Below the pieces are notes generated by a model. It was given only the letters and a program-made list of their open reading frames with translations. It was not told the origin of the DNA and did not search any database. Shown here in pieces: positions 45,671 through 52,791 of a stretch of DNA of 64,000 nt (positions within the stretch are counted from its first letter, which is position 1; every line of letters starts with the position of its first letter). The DNA lies in NCBI GenBank assembly GCA_963829995.1, contig CAWHKW010000005.1:167151-231150 (forward strand), written 5' to 3'. Source of the DNA: JACCZX01 sp963829995 (GTDB lineage: Bacteria > Pseudomonadota > Gammaproteobacteria > Burkholderiales > Burkholderiaceae_F). The position numbers were made by a program, and so were the translations under genes.

Positions 45671-46282
45671 ATGCCAGGCACCCTGTATCTCGCATCGCGC
45701 AGCCCGCGCCGACGCGAGCTGTTGAAACAGATCGGAATCAAGTTCGATCCTCTGTTGCTGCGGCTCGCGAACCCGCGCGGGCCCGATGTCCATGAATCGC
45801 AGCACGACGGCGAGTCATGCAGCGACTATGTCGAGCGCACTGCACGCGAAAAGGCAGCTTTCGGGTTGGACGTGCTGCGGATGAGGTCGATGCTGTATCG
45901 GCCTGTCCTGTCGGCGGACACCATAGTGATCGTCGATGGCAGTGTTCTTGCCAAGCCCGCAAACGTGGAGCAGGCGCATGAGTTCATGCGCAGGCTGTCC
46001 GGCCGCACCCACGAAGTCCGTACTGCCGTGGCGCTCGCGATGGAAGGTTCGCTGACCACAGCCACTTCGGTTTCGCAGGTGAGTTTGCGCGCGCTGACGA
46101 AGGACGAGATCAAGCGCTACTGCGCCACTTCGGAACCGTATGACAAAGCGGGTGGCTACGCCATCCAGGGCCTCGCGTCGATTTTTATCGAGCGACTGGA
46201 AGGCAGCTACTCCGGAGTGATGGGATTGCCACTATTTGAAACGGCGCAACTGCTTTCTAACGCGGGGCTGAAAGTGCTGTGA
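45671..46282 (+). CDS. maf: Maf-type nucleotide pyrophosphatase
   Basis: Nucleoside-triphosphate pyrophosphatase of the Maf/YhdE family, which removes non-standard or dTTP/UTP-type nucleotides. 203 residues beginning LYLASRSPRRRELLKQIG, with LSADTIVIVDG (metal-binding Asp), KPANVEQAHEFMRRLSGRTHEVRTAVAL and YDKAGGYAIQG..FIERLEGSYSGVMGLPL. The first position of the family's SxSPRR block is intact. Followed by a clear terminator. Confidence 0.95.
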   Translation: MPGTLYLASRSPRRRELLKQIGIKFDPLLLRLANPRGPDVHESQHDGESCSDYVERTAREKAAFGLDVLRMRSMLYRPVLSADTIVIVDGSVLAKPANVEQAHEFMRRLSGRTHEVRTAVALAMEGSLTTATSVSQVSLRALTKDEIKRYCATSEPYDKAGGYAIQGLASIFIERLEGSYSGVMGLPLFETAQLLSNAGLKVL

Positions 46283-46290
46283 AGTAAATA

Positions 46291-46322
46291 AAACGGCTCG
46301 CCGTTCTAACGGCGAGCCGTTT
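46291..46322. terminator. Bidirectional terminator between maf and a small exported-protein gene
   Basis: Perfect 13-bp stem AAACGGCTCGCCG/CGGCGAGCCGTTT (46291-46303, 46310-46322) with a 6-base loop. It sits 8 bp after maf and 17 bp from the end of the convergent small gene. Terminal A/T pairs give short U-runs in both directions. Confidence 0.85.
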
Positions 46323-46339
46323 CACTGGAACAGATCGAC

Positions 46340-46555
46340 TTACTTCTTTGCCTTTGCTTTGTCGGCCAAGGCCTTGCACTGAGCGTCCTTTGCCGCGTCT
46401 TTCATCTTGGCGTCCTTCGCGGCCCCATCCATGTAGGTCTTGCAATCCGCTGCCGTCATTTCTTTAGGTTTCGGTGCGTCCTTCATCTGGGCGCTGACGC
46501 CGGCTGCGGCGAGGCCTAGGCAGCAGGCGATCGATACGGAAGCTAGGGTCTTCAT
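46340..46555 (-). CDS. Small exported Lys/Ala-rich protein (PsiF-like?)
   Basis: 71-residue protein: a signal peptide (MKTLASVSIACCLGLAAAGVSAQ) and a mature part of about 48 residues rich in Lys, Ala and Asp, with repeated KDA(K/Q) steps and two Cys spaced 20 apart (AADCKTYMD.., KDAQCKAL). The start ATG 46555 has a GGAGAG site. It vaguely resembles PsiF repeats of phosphate-starvation proteins, but I cannot confirm this. Probably periplasmic; function unknown. Divergent from rng. Confidence 0.72.
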   Translation of the reverse strand: MKTLASVSIACCLGLAAAGVSAQMKDAPKPKEMTAADCKTYMDGAAKDAKMKDAAKDAQCKALADKAKAKK

Positions 46556-46712
46556 TGGTTCTCTCCTGGTTGTGGTTGGATACATGGTGTCCCAAACGCG
46601 AGCGCCGGACCGGTCACATGCAGGGCAAGCATAACCTTATGCGCTCCCGGAGTTCAAGCGGGACCCCGCCCGGCGGTCGCCCAAGTGCCTGCGATACCAT
46701 CGACGCCCATCC

Positions 46713-48170
46713 ATGGAAGACATCCTGATCAACATTACGCCGCAGGAGACACGAGTGGCGGTTTTGCTCGCCGGCGTCGTGCAGGAGCTGCACATCGAGC
46801 GCAGTGCAGCACGTGGCATCGTCGGCAACATTTATCTCGGAAAAATCGTGCGCGTGCTGCCCGGAATGCAGTCGGCATTCGTCGACATCGGGCTCGAGCG
46901 TGCAGCGTTTCTGCATGTAGCCGATATCTGGGAGTACCGCCAGGTCACGCCGGAGAAACCGCCACCGATCGAACGCCTGATTCACGAAGGCGAAACACTG
47001 TTGGTGCAGGTGGTCAAGGATCCAATCGGTACCAAAGGTGCGCGTCTGTCGACGCAAGTCAGCATTGCCGGCCGCATGTTGGTCTACTTGCCGCAGGACC
47101 CGCACATTGGAGTCTCGCAGCGCATCGAGAACGAGGAGGAACGCACGCAACTGCGCGAGATGCTGCAACGGCTGGTGCCTCCCGACGAACGCGGCGGCTA
47201 CATTATTCGCACCAGCGCCGAGGACGCGACTGAGGCGGACCTTTCAAATGACCTCGAATATCTCCGAGTGCTGTGGGGGCGCATCCAGATTCGCCGCACC
47301 GAGAGCGTCGCGCCGGCGGTTCTGTATCAGGAACTTTGGCTGGCGCAGCGTATCTTGCGCGATGTCACGACCGAAGCAACCGCCTCGGTTCAAATCGACT
47401 CGCGCGAGAACTTCGTCAAGCTGGAGCAGTTCGCCCGCCAGTTCGTGCCGCGCGTCGAGCCCAAGTTGAGCCACTACACCGGCGAGCGACCACTGTTCGA
47501 TCTGCACTCGATCGATGCGGAGATCGAGCGTGCACTGGCACGCCGGGTCGAACTGAAGTCAGGCGGCTATCTGATCATCGATCAGACCGAGGCGATGACG
47601 ACTGTCGACGTCAATACCGGCGGCTTCGTTGGCACGCGAAATTTCGACGACACCATTTACAAAACCAATCTGGAAGCCGCGCACGCGATCGCGCGCCAAT
47701 TGAGGCTGCGTAATCTCGGCGGAATCATCATCGTCGACTTCATCGACATGATGGACGCCGAACACCAGGACGCCGTGCTGGCGGAGTTCAAGAAAGCGCT
47801 GGCGCGCGATCGAACCCGCATGACCGTCAGCGGGTTCACGCAGCTAGGCCTGGTCGAGATGACGCGCAAGCGCACGCGTGAGTCTTTGGCGCACATCTTG
47901 TGCGAGCCGTGCCCAATGTGCCAAGCGCGCGGTCAGGTGAAAACGTCGCGCACGATGTGCTTCGAAATCTTGCGCGAGATCTTGCGCGAGTCGCGCCTGT
48001 TCGACGAGACGCGCGAGTTCCGCATTCTTGCATCGCAACAGGTGATCGATTTGTTCCTCGAGGACGAATCGCAATCTCTCGCAATGTTGTCGGACTTCGT
48101 CGGCAAGCCGGTGTCGATGCAAGTTGAGACGGTGTATTCGCAAGAGCAATACGACATCGTGCTGATGTGA
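46713..48170 (+). CDS. rng: Ribonuclease G
   Basis: RNase E/G family endoribonuclease that processes 16S rRNA 5' ends and decays mRNA. 485 residues. S1 domain near residues 35-125 (GNIYLGKIVRVLPGMQSAFVDIGLERAAFLHVADI). Catalytic DNase I-like part includes YLIIDQTEAMTTVDVNTGGFVG (metal Asp) and IIIVDFIDMMD. Zn-link cysteines lie in ILCEPCPMCQARG. Start ATG 46713 gives the typical MEDILINITPQETRVA. Stop overlaps the next gene by 4 bp. Confidence 0.96.
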   Translation: MEDILINITPQETRVAVLLAGVVQELHIERSAARGIVGNIYLGKIVRVLPGMQSAFVDIGLERAAFLHVADIWEYRQVTPEKPPPIERLIHEGETLLVQVVKDPIGTKGARLSTQVSIAGRMLVYLPQDPHIGVSQRIENEEERTQLREMLQRLVPPDERGGYIIRTSAEDATEADLSNDLEYLRVLWGRIQIRRTESVAPAVLYQELWLAQRILRDVTTEATASVQIDSRENFVKLEQFARQFVPRVEPKLSHYTGERPLFDLHSIDAEIERALARRVELKSGGYLIIDQTEAMTTVDVNTGGFVGTRNFDDTIYKTNLEAAHAIARQLRLRNLGGIIIVDFIDMMDAEHQDAVLAEFKKALARDRTRMTVSGFTQLGLVEMTRKRTRESLAHILCEPCPMCQARGQVKTSRTMCFEILREILRESRLFDETREFRILASQQVIDLFLEDESQSLAMLSDFVGKPVSMQVETVYSQEQYDIVLM

Positions 48171-48850
48171 CCGACGTGACCAGGGGTTTCTTTCGAATTC
48201 TGTTCATGGTGGCAACGCTGGCCGGTGGCCTCGCCGCCGAAGTCCACACGGATGTCATCGGGCAAAGCATCATCGGCCTAGTGATTTGGCTGGCCCTGTT
48301 TTCCCTGCTCGACGATATTGATCCGAACGAGCGATTCGCGCTGATGGCGTGCCTGGTGATCGCCACCCTGGGCGAAATGTTCCTGTCCCTCGTTTGGGGC
48401 CTATACACCTATCGCCTTGGCAATATTCCGCTGTTTGTGCCACCCGGGCACGTACTGATGCTCTTGCTTGGCCTTTCGCTGGCGCGCAGGATGCCCGACG
48501 CCGTTGCACTCGCAATCATTGGCTGCGCGGGTGCCTACTCGCTCGTGGCTGCAGCGGCCGGGATCGACACGTTCGGGGTTCTGCTATTCGCTGTACTCGC
48601 CGCCGCGTCGTTCGCGATGCCGAAGCAGCGCTCGCTATACGCGAGCACCTTCGTGCTCGCGCTAGCGCTTGAGTTGTTTGGCACCTGGCTCGGCAACTGG
48701 AGTTGGGCCCGCGAAGTTCCTGCAATGGGCTTAGTAACAACCAATCCGCCGGTGGCTGCCGGTGCGTTCTACTGCGCGCTGGATGCATTGGTGGTGTGCG
48801 CGTCAATGCGCCTGTGCGGCGTTCGTCCTGCGTACTTTGCTGTGCGTTGA
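48167..48850 (+). CDS. Multi-pass membrane protein of unknown function
   Basis: 227 residues with about seven hydrophobic helices and almost no soluble domain. Distinct pieces are PLFVPPGHVLMLLLGLSLARRMP in the middle and FGTWLGNWSWAREVPAMGLVTTNPPVAAGAFYCALDALV near the end; the PPGH and NPP motifs with nearby Trp residues look like a conserved active or binding region. GTG start overlaps the rng stop, so it is translationally coupled to RNase G. I do not recognise the family. The mosaic repeat copy C starts right after it. Confidence 0.75.
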   Translation: MTDVTRGFFRILFMVATLAGGLAAEVHTDVIGQSIIGLVIWLALFSLLDDIDPNERFALMACLVIATLGEMFLSLVWGLYTYRLGNIPLFVPPGHVLMLLLGLSLARRMPDAVALAIIGCAGAYSLVAAAAGIDTFGVLLFAVLAAASFAMPKQRSLYASTFVLALALELFGTWLGNWSWAREVPAMGLVTTNPPVAAGAFYCALDALVVCASMRLCGVRPAYFAVR

Positions 48851-48890
48851 GTCGGCGCGGTGCGCAAGCGTTGAGCGGAGCTACCTCGCA

Positions 48891-49123
48891 GCGCAAGCGT
48901 TGGGCGGAGCTGCCCTGCCTGGGCGTCGGGCACTAAAGTGCGAAGCGGCTTCGCCGCTTCGCCTGCAGCGATACTTAGAGCGGCGGCAAAGCCGCCGCGA
49001 CTGCGGTACTCACAACGCCGGCGCGAAATAAGGCTAAAGCGTTATTTCGCTTAACAGCCCCGGCGTTGCTCCGTTCCTCGGGCGACGCCCCGAAGGCAGG
49101 CCAGCTCCGCCCAACGCTTGCGC
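48891..49123. repeat. Mosaic repeat, copy C unit I
   Basis: Ends 48891-48920 and 49094-49123 are inverted copies (type I). The left end is preceded by a partial extra copy at 48861-48882. Core stems: AACGCCGG/CCGGCGTT (49014-49021, 49060-49067) enclosing GCGAAATAA/TTATTTCGC (49023-49031, 49042-49050), with loop GGCTAAAGCG. About 50 bp longer than copies A and B owing to an insertion with two further hairpins, GCGAAGCGG/CCGCTTCGC (48940-48948, 48954-48962) and GCGGCGG/CCGCCGC. Part of a 535-bp gap without a gene. Confidence 0.9.
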
Positions 49124-49153
49124 TTGAGACAGTCTCACTTGATGTGGGGAAGG

Positions 49154-49174
49154 AAAAAAACACCTCGTGCGAGG
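49154..49174 (-). terminator. Leftward terminator-like module (repeat copy C)
   Basis: Minus-strand stem CCTCG/CGAGG followed by TG and seven T, the same module as after natB. It faces the transcripts of the msbA and AhpD-like genes and could terminate them. Confidence 0.5.
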
Positions 49175-49186
49175 CAGTGTCGCGAC

Positions 49187-49362
49187 AGCAGCGGCTGGTG
49201 CAGCTGCGCCGCCTTTGAGTCGTCGCCCGAGGAGCGGAGCAACGCCGGGGCCGTTAAGCAAAAAAGCGCTTTAGCCCTTTTTTGCGCCGGCGTTGTGAGT
49301 ACCGCAGGGTTGGCACTTTAGTGCCCGACGACGTAGGCGGCGCAGCTGCGCCAGCCGCTGCT
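49187..49362. repeat. Mosaic repeat, copy C unit II
   Basis: Type II ends (49187-49214 and 49335-49362; 27 of 28 positions pair). Core: CAACGCCGG/CCGGCGTTG (49240-49248, 49287-49295) around GCAAAAAA/TTTTTTGC (49258-49265, 49278-49285) with loop GCGCTTTAGCCC, then the GGCACT-TT-AGTGCC hairpin. It ends 23 bp from the stop of the AhpD-like gene. Confidence 0.9.
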
Positions 49363-49385
49363 GCATGACCACGACACCAGCCCGC

Positions 49386-49985
49386 TTATTTTTTCTTAGG
49401 CACACGCCCCAAAAGATAGAACTCATCATTCGGTCGCATCCCAATCATGTTCGCCATTCGGTTCGACAAAGCAAAAAACGCTGCGATCGCGCCGATGTCC
49501 CAGATGTCTTCGTCGTTGAAGCCGTGTTTGCGTAGCGTCTCGAAGTCGGCGTCTTCGATCGTCGACGACGCGGTAGCGACCTTCATTGCAAATCCCAGCA
49601 TCGCCTTCTGCCGCGCCGAGATATCTGCCTTGCGATAGTTGACCGCGATCTGGTCGGCGATCAGCGTTTGCTTTTCGTACACCCGCAGGATCGCCCCGTG
49701 CGCGACGACGCAGTACAGGCAATCGTTGGCGCCGCTGGTGGCGACGACGATCATTTCCTTTTCGCCTTTCGTGAGTCCCGAATCGCGCAACATCAGCGCG
49801 TCGTGATACGCGAAGAACGCGCGGCATTCGTCAGGGCGATGTGCCAGCGTCAAGAACACATTCGGTACGAAGCCCGCCTTCTCCTGCACTTCGAGCATGC
49901 GTGTGCGCAAATCCTCCGGCACGTCATCGATCGACGGCACCGGATAGCGGCTGATGGGCCGCCTTGCAATGTCGATGGTTGTCAC
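49386..49985 (-). CDS. Peroxidase-related enzyme (AhpD/carboxymuconolactone decarboxylase-like)
   Basis: 199-residue all-helical protein of the AhpD-like superfamily. Redox site CLYCVVAHG (CxxC followed three residues later by His) at about residues 89-97 indicates peroxidase activity coupled to thiols. The C-terminal part (..DIWDIGAIAAFFALSNRMANMIGMRPNDEF) matches the uncharacterised peroxidase-related subfamily. Start GTG overlaps the msbA stop by 4 bp, so it is translated after msbA; a functional link is not obvious. Confidence 0.87.
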   Translation of the reverse strand: MTTIDIARRPISRYPVPSIDDVPEDLRTRMLEVQEKAGFVPNVFLTLAHRPDECRAFFAYHDALMLRDSGLTKGEKEMIVVATSGANDCLYCVVAHGAILRVYEKQTLIADQIAVNYRKADISARQKAMLGFAMKVATASSTIEDADFETLRKHGFNDEDIWDIGAIAAFFALSNRMANMIGMRPNDEFYLLGRVPKKK

Positions 49986-51787
49986 TTGATCTGCTCCGAA
50001 ACCTGCTCGGTGGGCGGTGCGGGCGAATGCGTCGCGAATTGAATCTCGTACAAATGGGCGTACAGCCCTCCCCGCGCCAGCAACTCGCGATGGCTACCGA
50101 TCTCGACGATGCGCCCGTGCTCGAGGACGACGATGCGATCGGCGCGCTCGATCGTTGATAGCCGGTGGGCGACGACGAACGTCGTTCGACCGTGCATCAA
50201 CCTCTCGAGCGAAGTCTGGATGTAGCGCTCGGACTCGGAGTCGAGTGCTGAAGTCGCCTCGTCGAGTAGCAGAATCGGCGCATCCTTCAACAGTGCCCGC
50301 GCGATCGAAATGCGCTGGCGTTGGCCGCCCGACAGTCTGCCTGCGCTCTCGCCGATCGGCGTATCAAAACCTTGTGGCAGCGACTCGATCAGCGGCAGCA
50401 GAAACGCCGCCTCGGCAACTTGCCTCACCTGTTCCTTCGTAGCGCCTCGCTGCCCGCCGTAAGCGATGTTTGCGGTCACGGTATCGTCGAACAGCACGAC
50501 GTCTTGTGAGACCAGCGCGATCTGCCGTCGCAGGCTCGCCAGCGTTAAATCCTGAATCGGTACGCCGTCGAGCGCGATCTCGCCCGCGCTCGGGCTGATA
50601 AAGCGCGGTATCAAATTGATCAATGTGGTCTTGCCGCCACCGGACGGACCGACGAGGGCGATCATTTCGCCCGGCGCTACGACCAGGTCGATATCGACCA
50701 GCGCACTTGTGGTCGTGTCGGGATAGCGAAAAGAAACGCGCCGAAACTCGACCTTCCCGCGCGCTTTTTCTAGCGTGCGCGAGCCGGTGTCTTCCTCGGT
50801 TGGCAGATCCATCATGCCGAACACGCTTTGAGCGCCCGCCGCCATCCGTGCCAGCGGTCCGTTCAGTGATGACAGATGCCGCAACGCCGGCAGCAACAGC
50901 AACGCGGCGGCCAGAAACGTGACGAAGTCGCCAGCCGACAACTGCGTATCGCGTGCCTGCCAAAGTGCGACCATCATCAAGATCGCCACGCCGAGCGCGC
51001 CGGCGATCTGCGTCAGTGGAGTCGCAGCAGACCACGCAACCTGCATTCGCATCGCAAACCCACGCAGCTTGGCGTTGATATGCCGAAACCGTTCGTTTTC
51101 ATAACTCTCGCCGTCGTAAATTTTGACTACTCTTCTGCCCTCGTGCACTTCCTGCACCGAGCGCGTCATTTCGCCGAGCATCACCTGATTCTCGACGTTC
51201 AGCCGTCGCAAACGGCGGCTGAACGCGCGCAGTGTCAACGCGATCACCGGCGCAATCGCCAGAGCGACCAGAGTCAATTGCCAGTTGTAGTACAGGAGCA
51301 TCAGCAGCAGTCCGAGCACGATCAGTGAGTCGCGTACAGCAGTGCTCAGCACCTCGGCGGCCAGATTCAACGCATTGGTCGCCTCGTTGACGAACTTCGA
51401 AATCACGACGCTAGACGGTAACTGTTCGAATGTCGCTGCCGGCCACCGCAACATGCGGTCGAACATCGTCATACGCAGGTTCATCAGCACCGATTGCGAG
51501 ATGCGGTTCAGCAGGTAAGAACTGGTGAAGGTCGCCAGCCCACGGACGATGAACAATCCCACGAACGCGAGCGGCAGCCACATGACCGTGCTCGAATCGC
51601 GATCCAATAGCGCGCGGTCGGTCAGCACGCCGGTGAGCTTCGCCAGGATTGGATCGGTGGCCGCTGCGACGGTGGTCGCCAGCAAAGCAAAGGCCAACAC
51701 CTTCCGATGACCAAGCACCATCCGGAACAATCGGCGCAGGTTCGGGTCGTCGAGCAACCGGGGAGGCGGCTGAGACGAGCGGGTCAT
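49982..51787 (-). CDS. msbA: Lipid A export ABC transporter MsbA
   Basis: Half-transporter that flips lipid A-core across the inner membrane; works as a homodimer. 601 residues from ATG 51787 (a TTG five codons earlier is possible). Six-helix domain to about residue 320. The nucleotide-binding domain then shows GPSGGGKTT (Walker A), a Q-loop in ALVSQDVVLFDDTV, signature LSGGQRQRISIARAL, Walker B ILLLDEATSALD and the switch His in VVAHRLSTIE. Neighbouring LPS-core genes support the lipid A role rather than drug export. Confidence 0.92.
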   Translation of the reverse strand: MTRSSQPPPRLLDDPNLRRLFRMVLGHRKVLAFALLATTVAAATDPILAKLTGVLTDRALLDRDSSTVMWLPLAFVGLFIVRGLATFTSSYLLNRISQSVLMNLRMTMFDRMLRWPAATFEQLPSSVVISKFVNEATNALNLAAEVLSTAVRDSLIVLGLLLMLLYYNWQLTLVALAIAPVIALTLRAFSRRLRRLNVENQVMLGEMTRSVQEVHEGRRVVKIYDGESYENERFRHINAKLRGFAMRMQVAWSAATPLTQIAGALGVAILMMVALWQARDTQLSAGDFVTFLAAALLLLPALRHLSSLNGPLARMAAGAQSVFGMMDLPTEEDTGSRTLEKARGKVEFRRVSFRYPDTTTSALVDIDLVVAPGEMIALVGPSGGGKTTLINLIPRFISPSAGEIALDGVPIQDLTLASLRRQIALVSQDVVLFDDTVTANIAYGGQRGATKEQVRQVAEAAFLLPLIESLPQGFDTPIGESAGRLSGGQRQRISIARALLKDAPILLLDEATSALDSESERYIQTSLERLMHGRTTFVVAHRLSTIERADRIVVLEHGRIVEIGSHRELLARGGLYAHLYEIQFATHSPAPPTEQVSEQIK

Positions 51788-51894
51788 GGGGTCACGTGCC
51801 AAAATTCTCTCGTGCGATTACTTCTCCGACGGCCGTGCTTAGTGTATGCGAAGCATTTGAGTGCGAAGCGGCCGCGCCACTGCGTGCGTCAATC

Positions 51895-52791
51895 GTGAAG
51901 CCGCTGATCGTTCGCCTGCCGAATCACTTGGGGGACGCCTGCATGGCGCTGCCCGCGCTCGATCTACTGGCAGACCGTGGTTTCGCGCTCACTCTTGCCG
52001 GCCGCCCATGGGCCAAGGATCTCTTTTCCGCCTACCCGTGGACTGTCGTTTCGTTTGCCAGCTCGCGTATCCAGGCGTTGCGTGCGACCGGAATCGATCA
52101 AGGACTGCTGTTGACCAACTCGTTCGGATCTGCGCTCGAGTTCAGGCTGGCGGGTATTTCGTCGATCGGGTACGCACGCGATGGGCGTTCCTGGTTGTTG
52201 GGCAAAGCCGTCGCGGCCAACGCGACCATGCACATGGTCGAGTACTACTACGAGCTCGCTAGCGCGCTCGCAGGCACATCGTCCGACGTTCCGCTCGATC
52301 TGCGACTACGCACCGGTGAGCCCGCTCAAAAACGTGCACGTGATCTGCTTGCCACGCACGGGGTTGGCGCGCCGTACGTTGTGCTGTGCCCGGTAGCGAT
52401 TGGATTCCATCGCGGCAAGATGAAGGCGTGGGATGGTTTCAAGCGCCTGAATGGCGAGTTGCTGGCCGCCGGCAGGCAAGTCGTCGCCATGCCGGGTCCG
52501 AGTGAAACCGCAACGGTGCGCAATGCACTACCGGGCGCGATCGTGTTGCCCGAGTCGGATGTAGGCACATTTGCGGCAGTCCTCGCCGGGGCCTGTCTGG
52601 TCGTCGCCAATGACAGTGGCGCCGGGCATCTGGCGGCGGCAGTCGGGGCGCGCTTAATCAGTGTGTTCGGCGTAACCGAGCCCGAAAAAACTCGGCCGTG
52701 GAGTACGCGCGCAACGCTGATTGGCTCGGGCGACGGCTGGCCGCCTTACGCCGATGTTCGCTCCGCCGTCGACGCAGCTCTCAGCGGTTGA
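51895..52791 (+). CDS. Glycosyltransferase family 9 (LPS heptosyltransferase-like)
   Basis: 298-residue GT9 enzyme that probably adds ADP-heptose to the LPS inner core at the cytosolic membrane face. Opening IVRLPNHLGDACMALPAL is the GT9 acceptor loop, and the C-terminal half has VVLCPVAIGFHRGKMKAW and the donor-site CLVVANDSGAGHLAAAVGARLISVFGVTEPEKTRPW. It is shorter than WaaF/WaaC (about 320-350). Start GTG 51895. Divergent from msbA; the last 46 bp overlap the end of the convergent GT25/ligase gene. Confidence 0.87.
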   Translation: MKPLIVRLPNHLGDACMALPALDLLADRGFALTLAGRPWAKDLFSAYPWTVVSFASSRIQALRATGIDQGLLLTNSFGSALEFRLAGISSIGYARDGRSWLLGKAVAANATMHMVEYYYELASALAGTSSDVPLDLRLRTGEPAQKRARDLLATHGVGAPYVVLCPVAIGFHRGKMKAWDGFKRLNGELLAAGRQVVAMPGPSETATVRNALPGAIVLPESDVGTFAAVLAGACLVVANDSGAGHLAAAVGARLISVFGVTEPEKTRPWSTRATLIGSGDGWPPYADVRSAVDAALSG

